This document shows, one piece after another, positions 1 to 6,819 of a DNA stretch of 18,017 bases; within the stretch, counting starts at the first letter, position 1; each line of letters begins with the position of its first letter. The notes under the pieces were generated by a model that did not search any database, was not told the DNA's origin, and worked only from the letters and a program-made list of their open reading frames with translations. The DNA is from Bacillota bacterium (GTDB taxonomy: Bacteria > Bacillota > Clostridia > Lachnospirales > Lachnospiraceae). Location of the stretch: contig JAEZKA010000095.1 of NCBI GenBank assembly GCA_023436225.1, positions 1 to 18,017 on the forward strand, in the 5' to 3' direction. The translations under genes and the position numbers were made by a program.

Positions 1-84
1 ACTTATAAATCTACCTTCTTTCAATTATGTTGGTCGCAGAACGGAAAGTAGGCAGGCTGGTTATAAGTGCATTTTAATGTAAAA

Positions 85-116
85 AAATATCGGGGTAAAG
101 TACCACCCCAATATTT
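85..116 (-). terminator. terminator or attenuator hairpin facing left
   Basis: Stem 85-96 pairs with 105-116 with a single C/A mismatch and an 8-nt loop. Read on the minus strand it is followed by a run of seven T (complement of 81-87), the layout of an intrinsic terminator for leftward transcription. Read rightward the tail is only ATTATTA, so it is a weak rightward terminator. Since no gene lies between 120 and 405, a leftward terminator here would best make sense as an attenuator in the leader of a gene left of the window. Confidence 0.45.
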
Positions 117-362
117 ATTATAGAACCATATTTGTAACGACCCGTTCTCGGGATATGTATACGAAGCTCCATACGTTTGTGCGTACTACCATTTATGGGA
201 CTCGACTTTCAGTTAAAAGCCTTACTTATATATATAACGCCATATATTAGGCTGACTAATGAATTACATAAGAAATTATCCAATGAAAAATAAGGACAAA
301 CGAATTGGAATATGCTAAAATGTGAGCATAAAACGATGGAAATAAACAGTGATGTTAATGGA

Positions 363-368
363 TATAAT
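363..368 (+). promoter_or_regulatory. possible -10 element for the pur genes
   Basis: A perfect TATAAT lies 37 nt before the purM start. There is no convincing -35 hexamer 16-18 nt upstream, so this is a weak call. The ribosome site AGGAGGT at 392-398 is 7 nt from the ATG at 406. Confidence 0.3.
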
Positions 369-405
369 TAGTTATGTGGTTGAGTCGAGCTAGGAGGTAA
401 AGCAA

Positions 406-1431
406 ATGGATTATAAGAAGGCAGGAGTAGATATTGAGGCCGGATATAAGGCAGTAGACCTGATGAAGGAGCATATCAAGGATACGATGCGTAAGGAAGT
501 TCTAGGTGGTATTGGTGGTTTCTCCGGCGCATTTTCTTTGGAAAGCTTTAAGGGTATGGAGCAGCCGACCTTAATTTCTGGTACAGATGGTGTTGGTACA
601 AAGCTAAAATTAGCGTTCCTTATGGACAAGCATGATACGATCGGGATAGATTGTGTAGCTATGTGCGTTAATGATATTGCCTGTGCAGGTGCAGAGCCCC
701 TATTTTTCCTGGATTATATCGCTTGCGGTAAGAATGAACCAGAGAAGATTGCAACCATAGTAAAAGGTGTGGCAGAGGGATGTAAGCAGGCCGGAGCTGC
801 TCTGATCGGCGGTGAGACTGCAGAGATGCCGGGCTTCTACCCTGTTGAAGAATATGATCTGGCCGGCTTTGCTGTCGGTATCATCGATCAAAAGCAGATG
901 ATTACTGGTGCAGATGTGAAGCAGGGAGATACATTAATTGGTATTGCATCCTCCGGTATTCATAGTAATGGATATTCCCTGGTTAGAAAAGTTTTCAGTA
1001 TGAAGAGAGAGACACTGGACATATATTATGAAGCTTTGGGCAATACCTTAGGTAATACATTGCTTACCCCTACGAAGATTTATGTAAAAGCACTGCAAAG
1101 CTTAAAGCAGGGCAAGATTACGATAAAGGCTTGCAGCCATATAACAGGTGGAGGCTTCTACGAGAATATACCGAGAATGCTTCCGGAAGGTATACATGCT
1201 ATGGTTAAGAAGAACAGCTATGAGATTCCTCCGATCTTCCATATGCTCTCGAAGGATGGAGATATCGATGAGCAGGTTATGTATAATACCTACAACATGG
1301 GCATTGGAATGCTGCTTGCTGTAGATAATAATGATGCTGATATGGCATTGAAGCTGCTTGCAGAGGCAGGGGAGAAGGCATTTGTAGTCGGTGAGACGGT
1401 AAATGGCTCGAAGGGAGTAACCTTATGCTAA
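406..1431 (+). CDS. purM: phosphoribosylformylglycinamidine cyclo-ligase (AIR synthetase)
   Basis: PurM closes the imidazole ring of FGAM with ATP to give AIR, the fifth step of cytosolic de novo purine synthesis. The 341 residues match the family's usual length of about 340-350. Visible hallmarks are the glycine-rich GGIGGFSG stretch near residue 35, DGVGTKLKLA near 61, the VNDIACAGAEPLFFLDY segment near 88, GGETAEMPGFY near 135, SSGIHSNGYSLVRK near 180 and HITGGGFYENIPRMLP near 243. All are typical of the PurM/AIRS fold. The start is set by AGGAGGT 7 nt upstream. The stop overlaps the purN start by 7 nt (ATGCTAA), so the two are translationally coupled. Identification is secure. Confidence 0.97.
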   Translation: MDYKKAGVDIEAGYKAVDLMKEHIKDTMRKEVLGGIGGFSGAFSLESFKGMEQPTLISGTDGVGTKLKLAFLMDKHDTIGIDCVAMCVNDIACAGAEPLFFLDYIACGKNEPEKIATIVKGVAEGCKQAGAALIGGETAEMPGFYPVEEYDLAGFAVGIIDQKQMITGADVKQGDTLIGIASSGIHSNGYSLVRKVFSMKRETLDIYYEALGNTLGNTLLTPTKIYVKALQSLKQGKITIKACSHITGGGFYENIPRMLPEGIHAMVKKNSYEIPPIFHMLSKDGDIDEQVMYNTYNMGIGMLLAVDNNDADMALKLLAEAGEKAFVVGETVNGSKGVTLC

Positions 1432-2051
1432 AGCTCGCTGTTCTTGTGTCCGGTGGCGGAACGAATCTTCAAGCGCTGATTGATCAGATAAATCAGGGTA
1501 AGCTTCCCGGTGTGAGTATAGAGGTTGTGATCAGCAATAAGCGTGATGTATATGCATTGGAGAGAGCTCATCAGAATGAGATTCCTTCAGAGACCTTGGT
1601 TAAGAAGGACTATGCAAGCAAGGAGCTGTTTGACGAGGCTTTGCTCGGTGTTCTTGACCGTTATCATGTGGATTTGGTTGTACTAGCAGGATGTTTGCTG
1701 ATTCTCCCTGAGAAGGTGGTAAAAAGCTACCCACGTCGGATTATTAATATCCATCCATCGCTGATTCCTTCCTTTTGCGGAGAGGGTTATTATGGTCTGA
1801 AGGTTCACGAAGCAGTACTTGCCCGTGGGGTGAAGGTGACTGGTGCTACCGTTCATTTCGTTGATGAAGGGACCGATACCGGACCGATTATTCTTCAGAA
1901 GGCGGTTATGGTCGAGGACGACGACACACCGGAGCTTTTGCAGCGAAGAGTCATGGAGCAGGCAGAATGGGATTTGCTTCCTGAGGCGATACGACTGATT
2001 GCTGAGAACAAACTGATCCTAGAGAATAATATTGTGAAACAAATCAATTAA
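1425..2051 (+). CDS. purN: phosphoribosylglycinamide formyltransferase, folate-dependent
   Basis: PurN transfers a formyl group from 10-formyl-THF to GAR, giving FGAR. The 208-residue protein has the N-terminal SGGGTNLQAL phosphate-binding loop near residues 9-18. The catalytic triad of the family is recognisable: Asn108 and His110 in INIHPSLIPSF, and Asp151 in DEGTDTGP. The ribosome site AAGGGAG at 1411-1417 lies inside the 3' end of purM, and the start codon overlaps the purM stop. About 100 nt separate it from purD, and that gap contains a terminator-like hairpin that may lower read-through. Confidence 0.96.
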   Translation: MLKLAVLVSGGGTNLQALIDQINQGKLPGVSIEVVISNKRDVYALERAHQNEIPSETLVKKDYASKELFDEALLGVLDRYHVDLVVLAGCLLILPEKVVKSYPRRIINIHPSLIPSFCGEGYYGLKVHEAVLARGVKVTGATVHFVDEGTDTGPIILQKAVMVEDDDTPELLQRRVMEQAEWDLLPEAIRLIAENKLILENNIVKQIN

Positions 2052-2059
2052 GATACTTG

Positions 2060-2108
2060 AAAAACAGATGGCAGATTTGGTTGTGATGAAACCTGCTTTC
2101 TGTTTTTT
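2060..2108 (+). terminator. terminator-like hairpin between purN and purD
   Basis: The outer stem AAAAACAG (2060-2067) pairs with CTGTTTTT (2100-2107), with an inner GCAG/CTGC (2071-2074/2093-2096) and a GTT/AAC extension. The right arm merges into a T6 tract at 2102-2107. Because purD is collinear and follows closely, this is more likely a partial terminator, RNA-processing site or mRNA-stability element than a full operon end. No promoter for purD is evident after it. Confidence 0.5.
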
Positions 2109-2155
2109 GTATCATGTTGTACCAATAAAAAGTGGATGGCATGGAGGATGAGAAG

Positions 2156-3427
2156 ATGAAGGTTTTGGTCATTGGCAGTGGCGGAAGAGAGCATGCAATT
2201 GTACAAAAAATATCAAAAAGCTCCAAGGTAGAAAAGCTTTACTGTGCTCCCGGCAATGCGGGGATTGCAGAGCTTGCACAATGTATTGATATTCCGGTAA
2301 GCGATTATACTGGATTGGCTGACTTTGCAAAGGAGGAAGGCATTGACTTGACCGTGGTCGGACCGGATGATCCTCTGGTAGGAGGTGTAGTCGATGTATT
2401 TGTTGAACGAGGCTTACGTGTCTTCGGACCGGAAAAGAAAGCTGCCATCATTGAAGGCTCTAAAGCATTTTCCAAGGATTTGATGAAGAAATATAAGATA
2501 CCCTCAGCAACATATGAAACCTTTGAGGATTCGATGAAAGCCATCGAATACCTTAAGACCGGAAGCTTCCCAATTGTACTTAAGGCCGACGGCTTGGCTC
2601 TGGGTAAGGGTGTCCTGATCTGTAACAGCTACGAGGAAGCAGTGCAGGGGGTGAAGCAGATCATGGAGGATAAGCAGTTTGGTTCTGCCGGAGACAAGCT
2701 TGTTGTGGAAGAGTTTATGACCGGACGTGAGGTATCGGTGCTTGCTTTTTGTGACGGAACGAATATACTTCCTATGACCAGTGCTCAGGATCACAAGAGA
2801 GCCAAGGATGGTGATAAAGGCCTTAATACCGGAGGCATGGGGACCTTTTCACCCAGCCCCTTTTATACAAAGGAGGTTGACGATTTCTGCAGAAAGTACA
2901 TCTATCAACCTACTATGGATGCAATGAAGGCAGAGGGCAGAGCTTTTACCGGAATATTATTTGTCGGTTTAATGCTGACGGAGGCTGGACCGAAGGTGTT
3001 GGAATATAACGCACGCTTTGGAGATCCGGAGACACAGGTTGTACTACCGCGAATGAAGAATGATATCATCGAGGTATTTGAGGCTTGTATTGACGGAAGA
3101 CTGGACGAAATTACCCTAAACTTTGAGGACAATGCAGCAGTTTGCGTGGTTCTTGCATCAGATGGATACCCAGAGCAATATGCCAAGGGCTATCCGATAA
3201 CCGGTCTTGAGAATTTCGTGAATAAGTCGGACTATTATGTATTTCATGCCGGTACAAAGAGATCCGGCGCTGACATTGTTACGAACGGAGGTAGAGTCTT
3301 AGGAGTTACGGCTACCGGGAAGGATCTGAAGGAAGCAAGAAGAAAGGCTTATGAAGCTATCGACTGGATCAGTTTCGACAATAAATATATGAGAAATGAT
3401 ATTGGAAAAGCCATTGAAGAAGCCTAA
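2156..3427 (+). CDS. purD: phosphoribosylamine-glycine ligase (GAR synthetase)
   Basis: PurD joins phosphoribosylamine and glycine with ATP to form GAR, the substrate of PurN. It belongs to the ATP-grasp superfamily. I place the start at 2156 (MKVLVIGSGGREHAI) because GGAGG at 2143-2147 is 8 nt upstream. The longer reading from 2132 would put the ribosome site inside the gene. The resulting 423 residues match the family length. Visible features are the GSGGREHA loop at the N-terminus, GPDDPLVGG, the ATP-grasp segment FPIVLKADGLALGKGV, VVEEFMTGREVSVLAF, DHKRAKDGDKGLNTGGMGTFSP and LEYNARFGDPETQVVLPR. It is followed by a strong terminator that ends the pur cluster. Confidence 0.97.
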   Translation: MKVLVIGSGGREHAIVQKISKSSKVEKLYCAPGNAGIAELAQCIDIPVSDYTGLADFAKEEGIDLTVVGPDDPLVGGVVDVFVERGLRVFGPEKKAAIIEGSKAFSKDLMKKYKIPSATYETFEDSMKAIEYLKTGSFPIVLKADGLALGKGVLICNSYEEAVQGVKQIMEDKQFGSAGDKLVVEEFMTGREVSVLAFCDGTNILPMTSAQDHKRAKDGDKGLNTGGMGTFSPSPFYTKEVDDFCRKYIYQPTMDAMKAEGRAFTGILFVGLMLTEAGPKVLEYNARFGDPETQVVLPRMKNDIIEVFEACIDGRLDEITLNFEDNAAVCVVLASDGYPEQYAKGYPITGLENFVNKSDYYVFHAGTKRSGADIVTNGGRVLGVTATGKDLKEARRKAYEAIDWISFDNKYMRNDIGKAIEEA

Positions 3428-3449
3428 AAACTCAATATCGGATTTAAAT

Positions 3450-3525
3450 AAATAGAGGAATTCAACGATTATGCTACCAAACGGTGTATTAAGGAAAGCA
3501 TATATCGCTGAATTCCTCTATTTTT
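3450..3525 (+). terminator. strong nested intrinsic terminator after purD
   Basis: A perfect 15-bp stem (3450-3464 with 3509-3523) is followed by a T5 tract at 3521-3525. The 44-nt loop folds again: CGATTATGCT (3466-3475) pairs with AGCATATATCG near 3497-3507 with one bulge, and a small ACC/GGT hairpin sits at its tip. The nested fold makes this an unusually tall structure for a simple terminator. The A-rich left flank means it could also work leftward. Confidence 0.85.
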
Positions 3526-3794
3526 ATCCTGTGACGCATTGATTCCTACGTTCTTCCTTGATTATATTCCTATTACTGATATAAGACAATTCATGGTTGA
3601 TCATCTTATAACTATTTTCTTACGATTTTGTTAAAAAATCCTTAATTTTACAAAAACACTCACAAAATACAGGTAATGCCACAGAAGTGCCATACTTATA
3701 TTGTAGAATAAGGAAGGAATAAATGTAAATTTAGTTATTTGACTACTTATGACGGGCTTTATGCTATCGCGTAGATATACGAAAGGGGTATTCT
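3526..3794. other. intergenic region upstream of the wall hydrolase
   Basis: This stretch is AT-rich and has no gene. It contains a 7-bp hairpin (3580-3586 with 3604-3610) and a candidate promoter, TTGACT at 3739-3744 with TGCTAT at 3762-3767 (17-nt spacer). The promoter would give a leader of about 20 nt with the ribosome site GAAAGGGG at 3781-3788. A second -10-like TAGAAT at 3704-3709 lacks a good -35. Confidence 0.4.
3739..3767 (+). promoter_or_regulatory. candidate promoter of the wall hydrolase
   Basis: TTGACT (3739-3744) and TGCTAT (3762-3767) are spaced by 17 nt, matching a housekeeping promoter at most positions. The implied transcript start near 3774 leaves only a short leader before the ATG at 3795. 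Confidence 0.4.
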
Positions 3795-6533
3795 ATGAAT
3801 AAACGGCACTATAACAGATGGTTAATAATTCTTCTAATCCTAACACTGACTATTCCACAGGTCTACATGGGGGAAATCCGACAGGCTATGGCGGCTTGGA
3901 CAGCAACCGTAACGTCTAATACTCTAAATGTAAGGACAGAGCCCTCGACTACTGCAGATAAGGTGCAGCTGAACGGAACGAATGTATACCTGGTTAAGGA
4001 TGAGACCGTAAATATTTTAAAGGAGGAGGGGGATTTTTATTTTGTTTCCCTCAAATTTAATGGTAAGACAGTGAAAGGATATATACATAAAGACTATGTA
4101 AAGGTAAGCGGAAAGCCGGAGCCGACAGCGACCCCAACACCGAAGCCTACACCAAAGCCTACACCAAAGCCTACACCGAAACCAACTACGACGCCGAAAC
4201 CGGATTCATCACAAGCCGTACCGGTGAATAAGGAAATTAAGCTGAAGGGATCGATTACTGCTTCCTCCTTAAATGTACGCAGCGGACCGGGTACTGGTTA
4301 TGCTAAGGTTGGCGGTTTGATCAAAGGTGATGCGATTACTATCATTAATGAAGTAATGATTGATGATGCAGAGTGGTATGGAATTTCCTTTAAAAACGAA
4401 GGGAAGACAAAGACTGGCTATGTTCTCAGTTCCTATGTAAAGCTGTCTTTTGACAGTACAATAAAGGGAGAGGTTGATGTTACAAAGCTGAAGGTTCGAT
4501 CAGCGGCAGGAACGAAGGCTGCCTATTTGAAGGACAGTAAAGGAAGTCTTATTTCTTTAAAAGAAAATAAGTCACTAACAATAATTGGTGAAGTTACTTC
4601 ATCTGGGGTCAAGTGGCTAAAGGTAACCTTTACAGTAAGTAATAAAAAGTATACAGGCTTTGTGGAAGCAAGTAAGGTGAAGTTTAAAGTAACAGAGGTA
4701 AAAGCAACACCGAAGCCGACAGCAACACCGAAGCCGACAGCAACACCGAAGCCTACCGTGACGCCGAAGCCTGCCACTACACCTAAACCAAGTACAAATC
4801 CTACTCCAACACCGTTACCGGTGCCGACGATTACTCCATCACCGATACCGACCATGAGTCCGACTCCAACGATCAGCCCAACTCCGACACCGGACCCTCT
4901 TTTACAGATGGAGTTTCTACAGATTACTAATAATACATTGCTGACGGAGCTTTCAAAGCCTGTAACTGGCTATGTGTGCAATACAGTACTAGTGAATTTG
5001 ATCAGAGATTATCATACAGGTGAATATCTGTATGACAATTATAACAATATATTCTTTCTTAGAAACAAAGAAAAGGTATTAGTAACCGGGGTAGAACGTA
5101 ATTTTGCCGACACCTGGTATCTTGTTTCTCTAGAAAATGGTATCTATGGCTATGTAAAGGCGGAATATATCTATATATCCGGAGGTACAGGTCAAACAAC
5201 AGCTCCAACCGGTTCAACACCAACTCCGACACCGATCGTTACAAATAATATGGATTTTGAGGCCAAGCTGTCAGCACAAGGCTTCCCGGAAAGCTACAAA
5301 GCAGGGCTCCGACAATTGCATGTACAGTATCCGAACTGGGAATTCAGAGCTTACCATACTGGACTTGATTGGAATACGGTAATCACAGCAGAAAGTGTCC
5401 CCGGGAAGAATGTAATCCCAAATTCGAAGGGTGTGGAGTGGAAGTCACTGGAAAGTGGAGCCTATAACTGGAAGACGGATACCTTTATTGTCTTTGACGG
5501 ATCGACCTGGGTAACTGCTTCAAAGGCGGCCATCGAATATTATATGGATCCTCGTAATTTCCTGACGACGAACGGTATCTTCCAGTTCGAATTACTAAAG
5601 TATCAGGATGCATACCAGAACCTTGCAGGTGTGGAAAACATACTGAAGGGAACGGCAATGTACAATTCAAATTATACATATGTGGATGATAATGGGGTAT
5701 CGAGTACAACTTCTTATGGGCAGACCTTTATCGAGGCTGCAAAATACTCCGGCGTCAGTCCCTACCATCTGGCTTCCCGCGTGAAGCAGGAGGTAGTTAC
5801 CGGACCTACTACCTTAAGTAATAGTGTCACCGGTACCTACAGTGGATACGAAGGCCTGTATAATTTCTACAATATCGGAGCGAATGATAGTGCTGGAGGA
5901 GGTGCTGTCGCAAACGGACTTAAGTACGCCAAAAACGGCAGTAACAATGCTGTGACGAATCAATTATATAAGATACCTTGGACAAGTCCTTTCCGCTCCA
6001 TCGTAGGCGGTTCCTACTTCCTCGGAGGAAGCTATATCAATCGTGGACAGGATACGATTTATCTTCAGAAATTCAATGTTACACCGATATCGACCTTTTA
6101 TCATCAGTATATGACGAATGTGGAAGCACCATATGCAGAGGGGAAGAAGATATTGACGGCTTATAACGGTATAGCTGATTCTCCGATTGTATTCTCTATC
6201 CCGGTGTATCTGAATATGCCTTCTACACCGTCACCTCAGCCTACAACGATGTTCAATCCCAATAACAGGATGAAGAGTCTTAAGGTACTTGACGCACAGG
6301 GTAATGAGCTGGCGATTACACCGACCTTCAATCAGACAGAATATAATTATTACTTGATTGTCGGCAATGCTGTAGATATGGTTCAAATAAGTGCGACAAC
6401 AGTAAGCAAGAAGGCTACCATCAGCGGTGGAGGAACCATACCACTGAATGTCGGTACCAATACAGTCGTCGTAGCAGTGATTGCTGAAAATGGAAGCGTA
6501 GCAAATTATACAATCAATATCGTAAGGGAATAA
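3795..6533 (+). CDS. secreted multi-SH3b cell-wall hydrolase with glucosaminidase and cadherin-like domains
   Basis: A 912-residue exported protein. It starts with a basic stretch, a hydrophobic core and an AMA-type cleavage site near residue 33. Four SH3b-like units follow (about 34-107, 149-219, 223-299 and a diverged one at 374-465). The first three carry the typical LNVR/LKVR motif and GY-type ends. They are separated by Pro/Thr/Lys-rich linkers at about 109-139 and 304-370. The catalytic part (about 486-790) resembles the LytD-type glucosaminidase domain, with DPRNFL..NGIFQFE and the segment YHLASRVKQEV, whose Glu666 is the likely acid. The C-terminus (about 825-912) is a cadherin-like beta-sandwich ending in YTINIVRE. 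Inferred role: binding and cleaving peptidoglycan in wall turnover or separation. The ribosome site GAAAGGGG fixes the start. No cell-wall sorting motif or membrane anchor is visible at the end. Confidence 0.88.
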   Translation: MNKRHYNRWLIILLILTLTIPQVYMGEIRQAMAAWTATVTSNTLNVRTEPSTTADKVQLNGTNVYLVKDETVNILKEEGDFYFVSLKFNGKTVKGYIHKDYVKVSGKPEPTATPTPKPTPKPTPKPTPKPTTTPKPDSSQAVPVNKEIKLKGSITASSLNVRSGPGTGYAKVGGLIKGDAITIINEVMIDDAEWYGISFKNEGKTKTGYVLSSYVKLSFDSTIKGEVDVTKLKVRSAAGTKAAYLKDSKGSLISLKENKSLTIIGEVTSSGVKWLKVTFTVSNKKYTGFVEASKVKFKVTEVKATPKPTATPKPTATPKPTVTPKPATTPKPSTNPTPTPLPVPTITPSPIPTMSPTPTISPTPTPDPLLQMEFLQITNNTLLTELSKPVTGYVCNTVLVNLIRDYHTGEYLYDNYNNIFFLRNKEKVLVTGVERNFADTWYLVSLENGIYGYVKAEYIYISGGTGQTTAPTGSTPTPTPIVTNNMDFEAKLSAQGFPESYKAGLRQLHVQYPNWEFRAYHTGLDWNTVITAESVPGKNVIPNSKGVEWKSLESGAYNWKTDTFIVFDGSTWVTASKAAIEYYMDPRNFLTTNGIFQFELLKYQDAYQNLAGVENILKGTAMYNSNYTYVDDNGVSSTTSYGQTFIEAAKYSGVSPYHLASRVKQEVVTGPTTLSNSVTGTYSGYEGLYNFYNIGANDSAGGGAVANGLKYAKNGSNNAVTNQLYKIPWTSPFRSIVGGSYFLGGSYINRGQDTIYLQKFNVTPISTFYHQYMTNVEAPYAEGKKILTAYNGIADSPIVFSIPVYLNMPSTPSPQPTTMFNPNNRMKSLKVLDAQGNELAITPTFNQTEYNYYLIVGNAVDMVQISATTVSKKATISGGGTIPLNVGTNTVVVAVIAENGSVANYTINIVRE
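4137..4184 (+). repeat. four 12-nt repeats encoding the first Pro-Thr-Lys linker
   Basis: Units of ACACCGAAGCCT with one or two changes run at 4137, 4149, 4161 and 4173, encoding TPKP-type tetrapeptides. Such linkers are prone to copy-number change by slippage and serve as extended, protease-tolerant spacers between wall-binding domains. Confidence 0.85.
4704..4757 (+). repeat. three 18-nt repeats encoding the second Pro-Thr linker
   Basis: Units starting GCAACACCGAAGCC lie at 4704, 4722 and 4740. The first two are identical and the third differs near its end. They encode ATPKPT hexapeptides, and beyond 4757 the linker continues as degenerate TPKP/TPSP repeats to about 4905. Confidence 0.85.
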
Positions 6534-6592
6534 TAAGTTTTGCAATGGTAATATATCGTGGCAACAGACTTGTATTACGACGGTGATGAAAA

Positions 6593-6632
6593 ATCCGGCC
6601 ACGGGTGCGTAACCTGTCGGCCGGATGTTTTA
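6593..6632 (+). terminator. intrinsic terminator after the wall hydrolase
   Basis: ATCCGGCC (6593-6600) pairs perfectly with GGCCGGAT (6619-6626), with a partly paired interior (GGGT/ACCT). GTTTTATT follows. This should end most transcription from the hydrolase gene. Confidence 0.8.
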
Positions 6633-6642
6633 TTCATGACAA

Positions 6643-6750
6643 AAGAAGGTTCGTAAAGCGTACCTTCTATTGTTTATGACAAATGAATTGATTTGTCAAT
6701 TCATCATATTTATGCCCCAACAGAAGGTTCGCGAAGCAAGCTTTCTGTTG
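6643..6750 (+). repeat. cluster of hairpins upstream of the cohesin-like gene
   Basis: Three structures follow the terminator. AGAAGGT/ACCTTCT (6644-6650 with 6662-6668) is followed by ATTGTTT. Overlapping inverted repeats lie at 6677-6704. AACAGAA/TTCTGTT (6719-6725 with 6743-6749) is followed by GTTT. The first and third share the sequence AGAAGGTTCG plus AAGC (6644-6659 and 6722-6737), so they look like diverged copies of one hairpin. They may be extra terminators or a regulated leader for the next gene. Confidence 0.6.
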
Positions 6751-6819
6751 TTTGGGAAAGATAGCCTGGAGGAAGGAATTCGACATGCAGGTATCAATCA
6801 AAAAACGGAGGATGAAGCT

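Larger units (their letters stand above)
1..405. other. gene-free region upstream of purM
   Basis: I see no coding sequence here. The stretch holds a terminator-like hairpin at 85-116 and a small hairpin CCCG/CGGG at 141-152. A possible purM promoter lies near 363-368. On the minus strand, AGAAGGTAG at about 10-18 could be the ribosome site of a leftward gene starting just outside the window, in which case 20-400 would be its leader. No purine, PRPP, ZTP or THF riboswitch core was recognised on either strand. Confidence 0.5.

Noticed and set aside
85..116. T-box riboswitch on the minus strand, from the sequence GGGTGGTAC
   Set aside because: The 8-9 nt match lacks the ACCGCG continuation and the A2 helix of an antiterminator, and no Stem I motifs were found upstream. 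The match lies in the loop of an ordinary terminator.
121..405. Purine, PRPP or ZTP riboswitch before purM
   Set aside because: None of the conserved cores (for example the paired TATGG...TCTACC of purine aptamers) is present on the plus strand.
2044..2226. 60-residue minus-strand frame across the purN-purD gap
   Set aside because: It overlaps both purine genes and the hairpin, has no ribosome site and no recognisable sequence.
4137..4757. Short tandem repeats as a CRISPR or satellite array
   Set aside because: The units are in frame with the wall hydrolase and encode Pro-Thr-Lys linkers, with no unique spacers.
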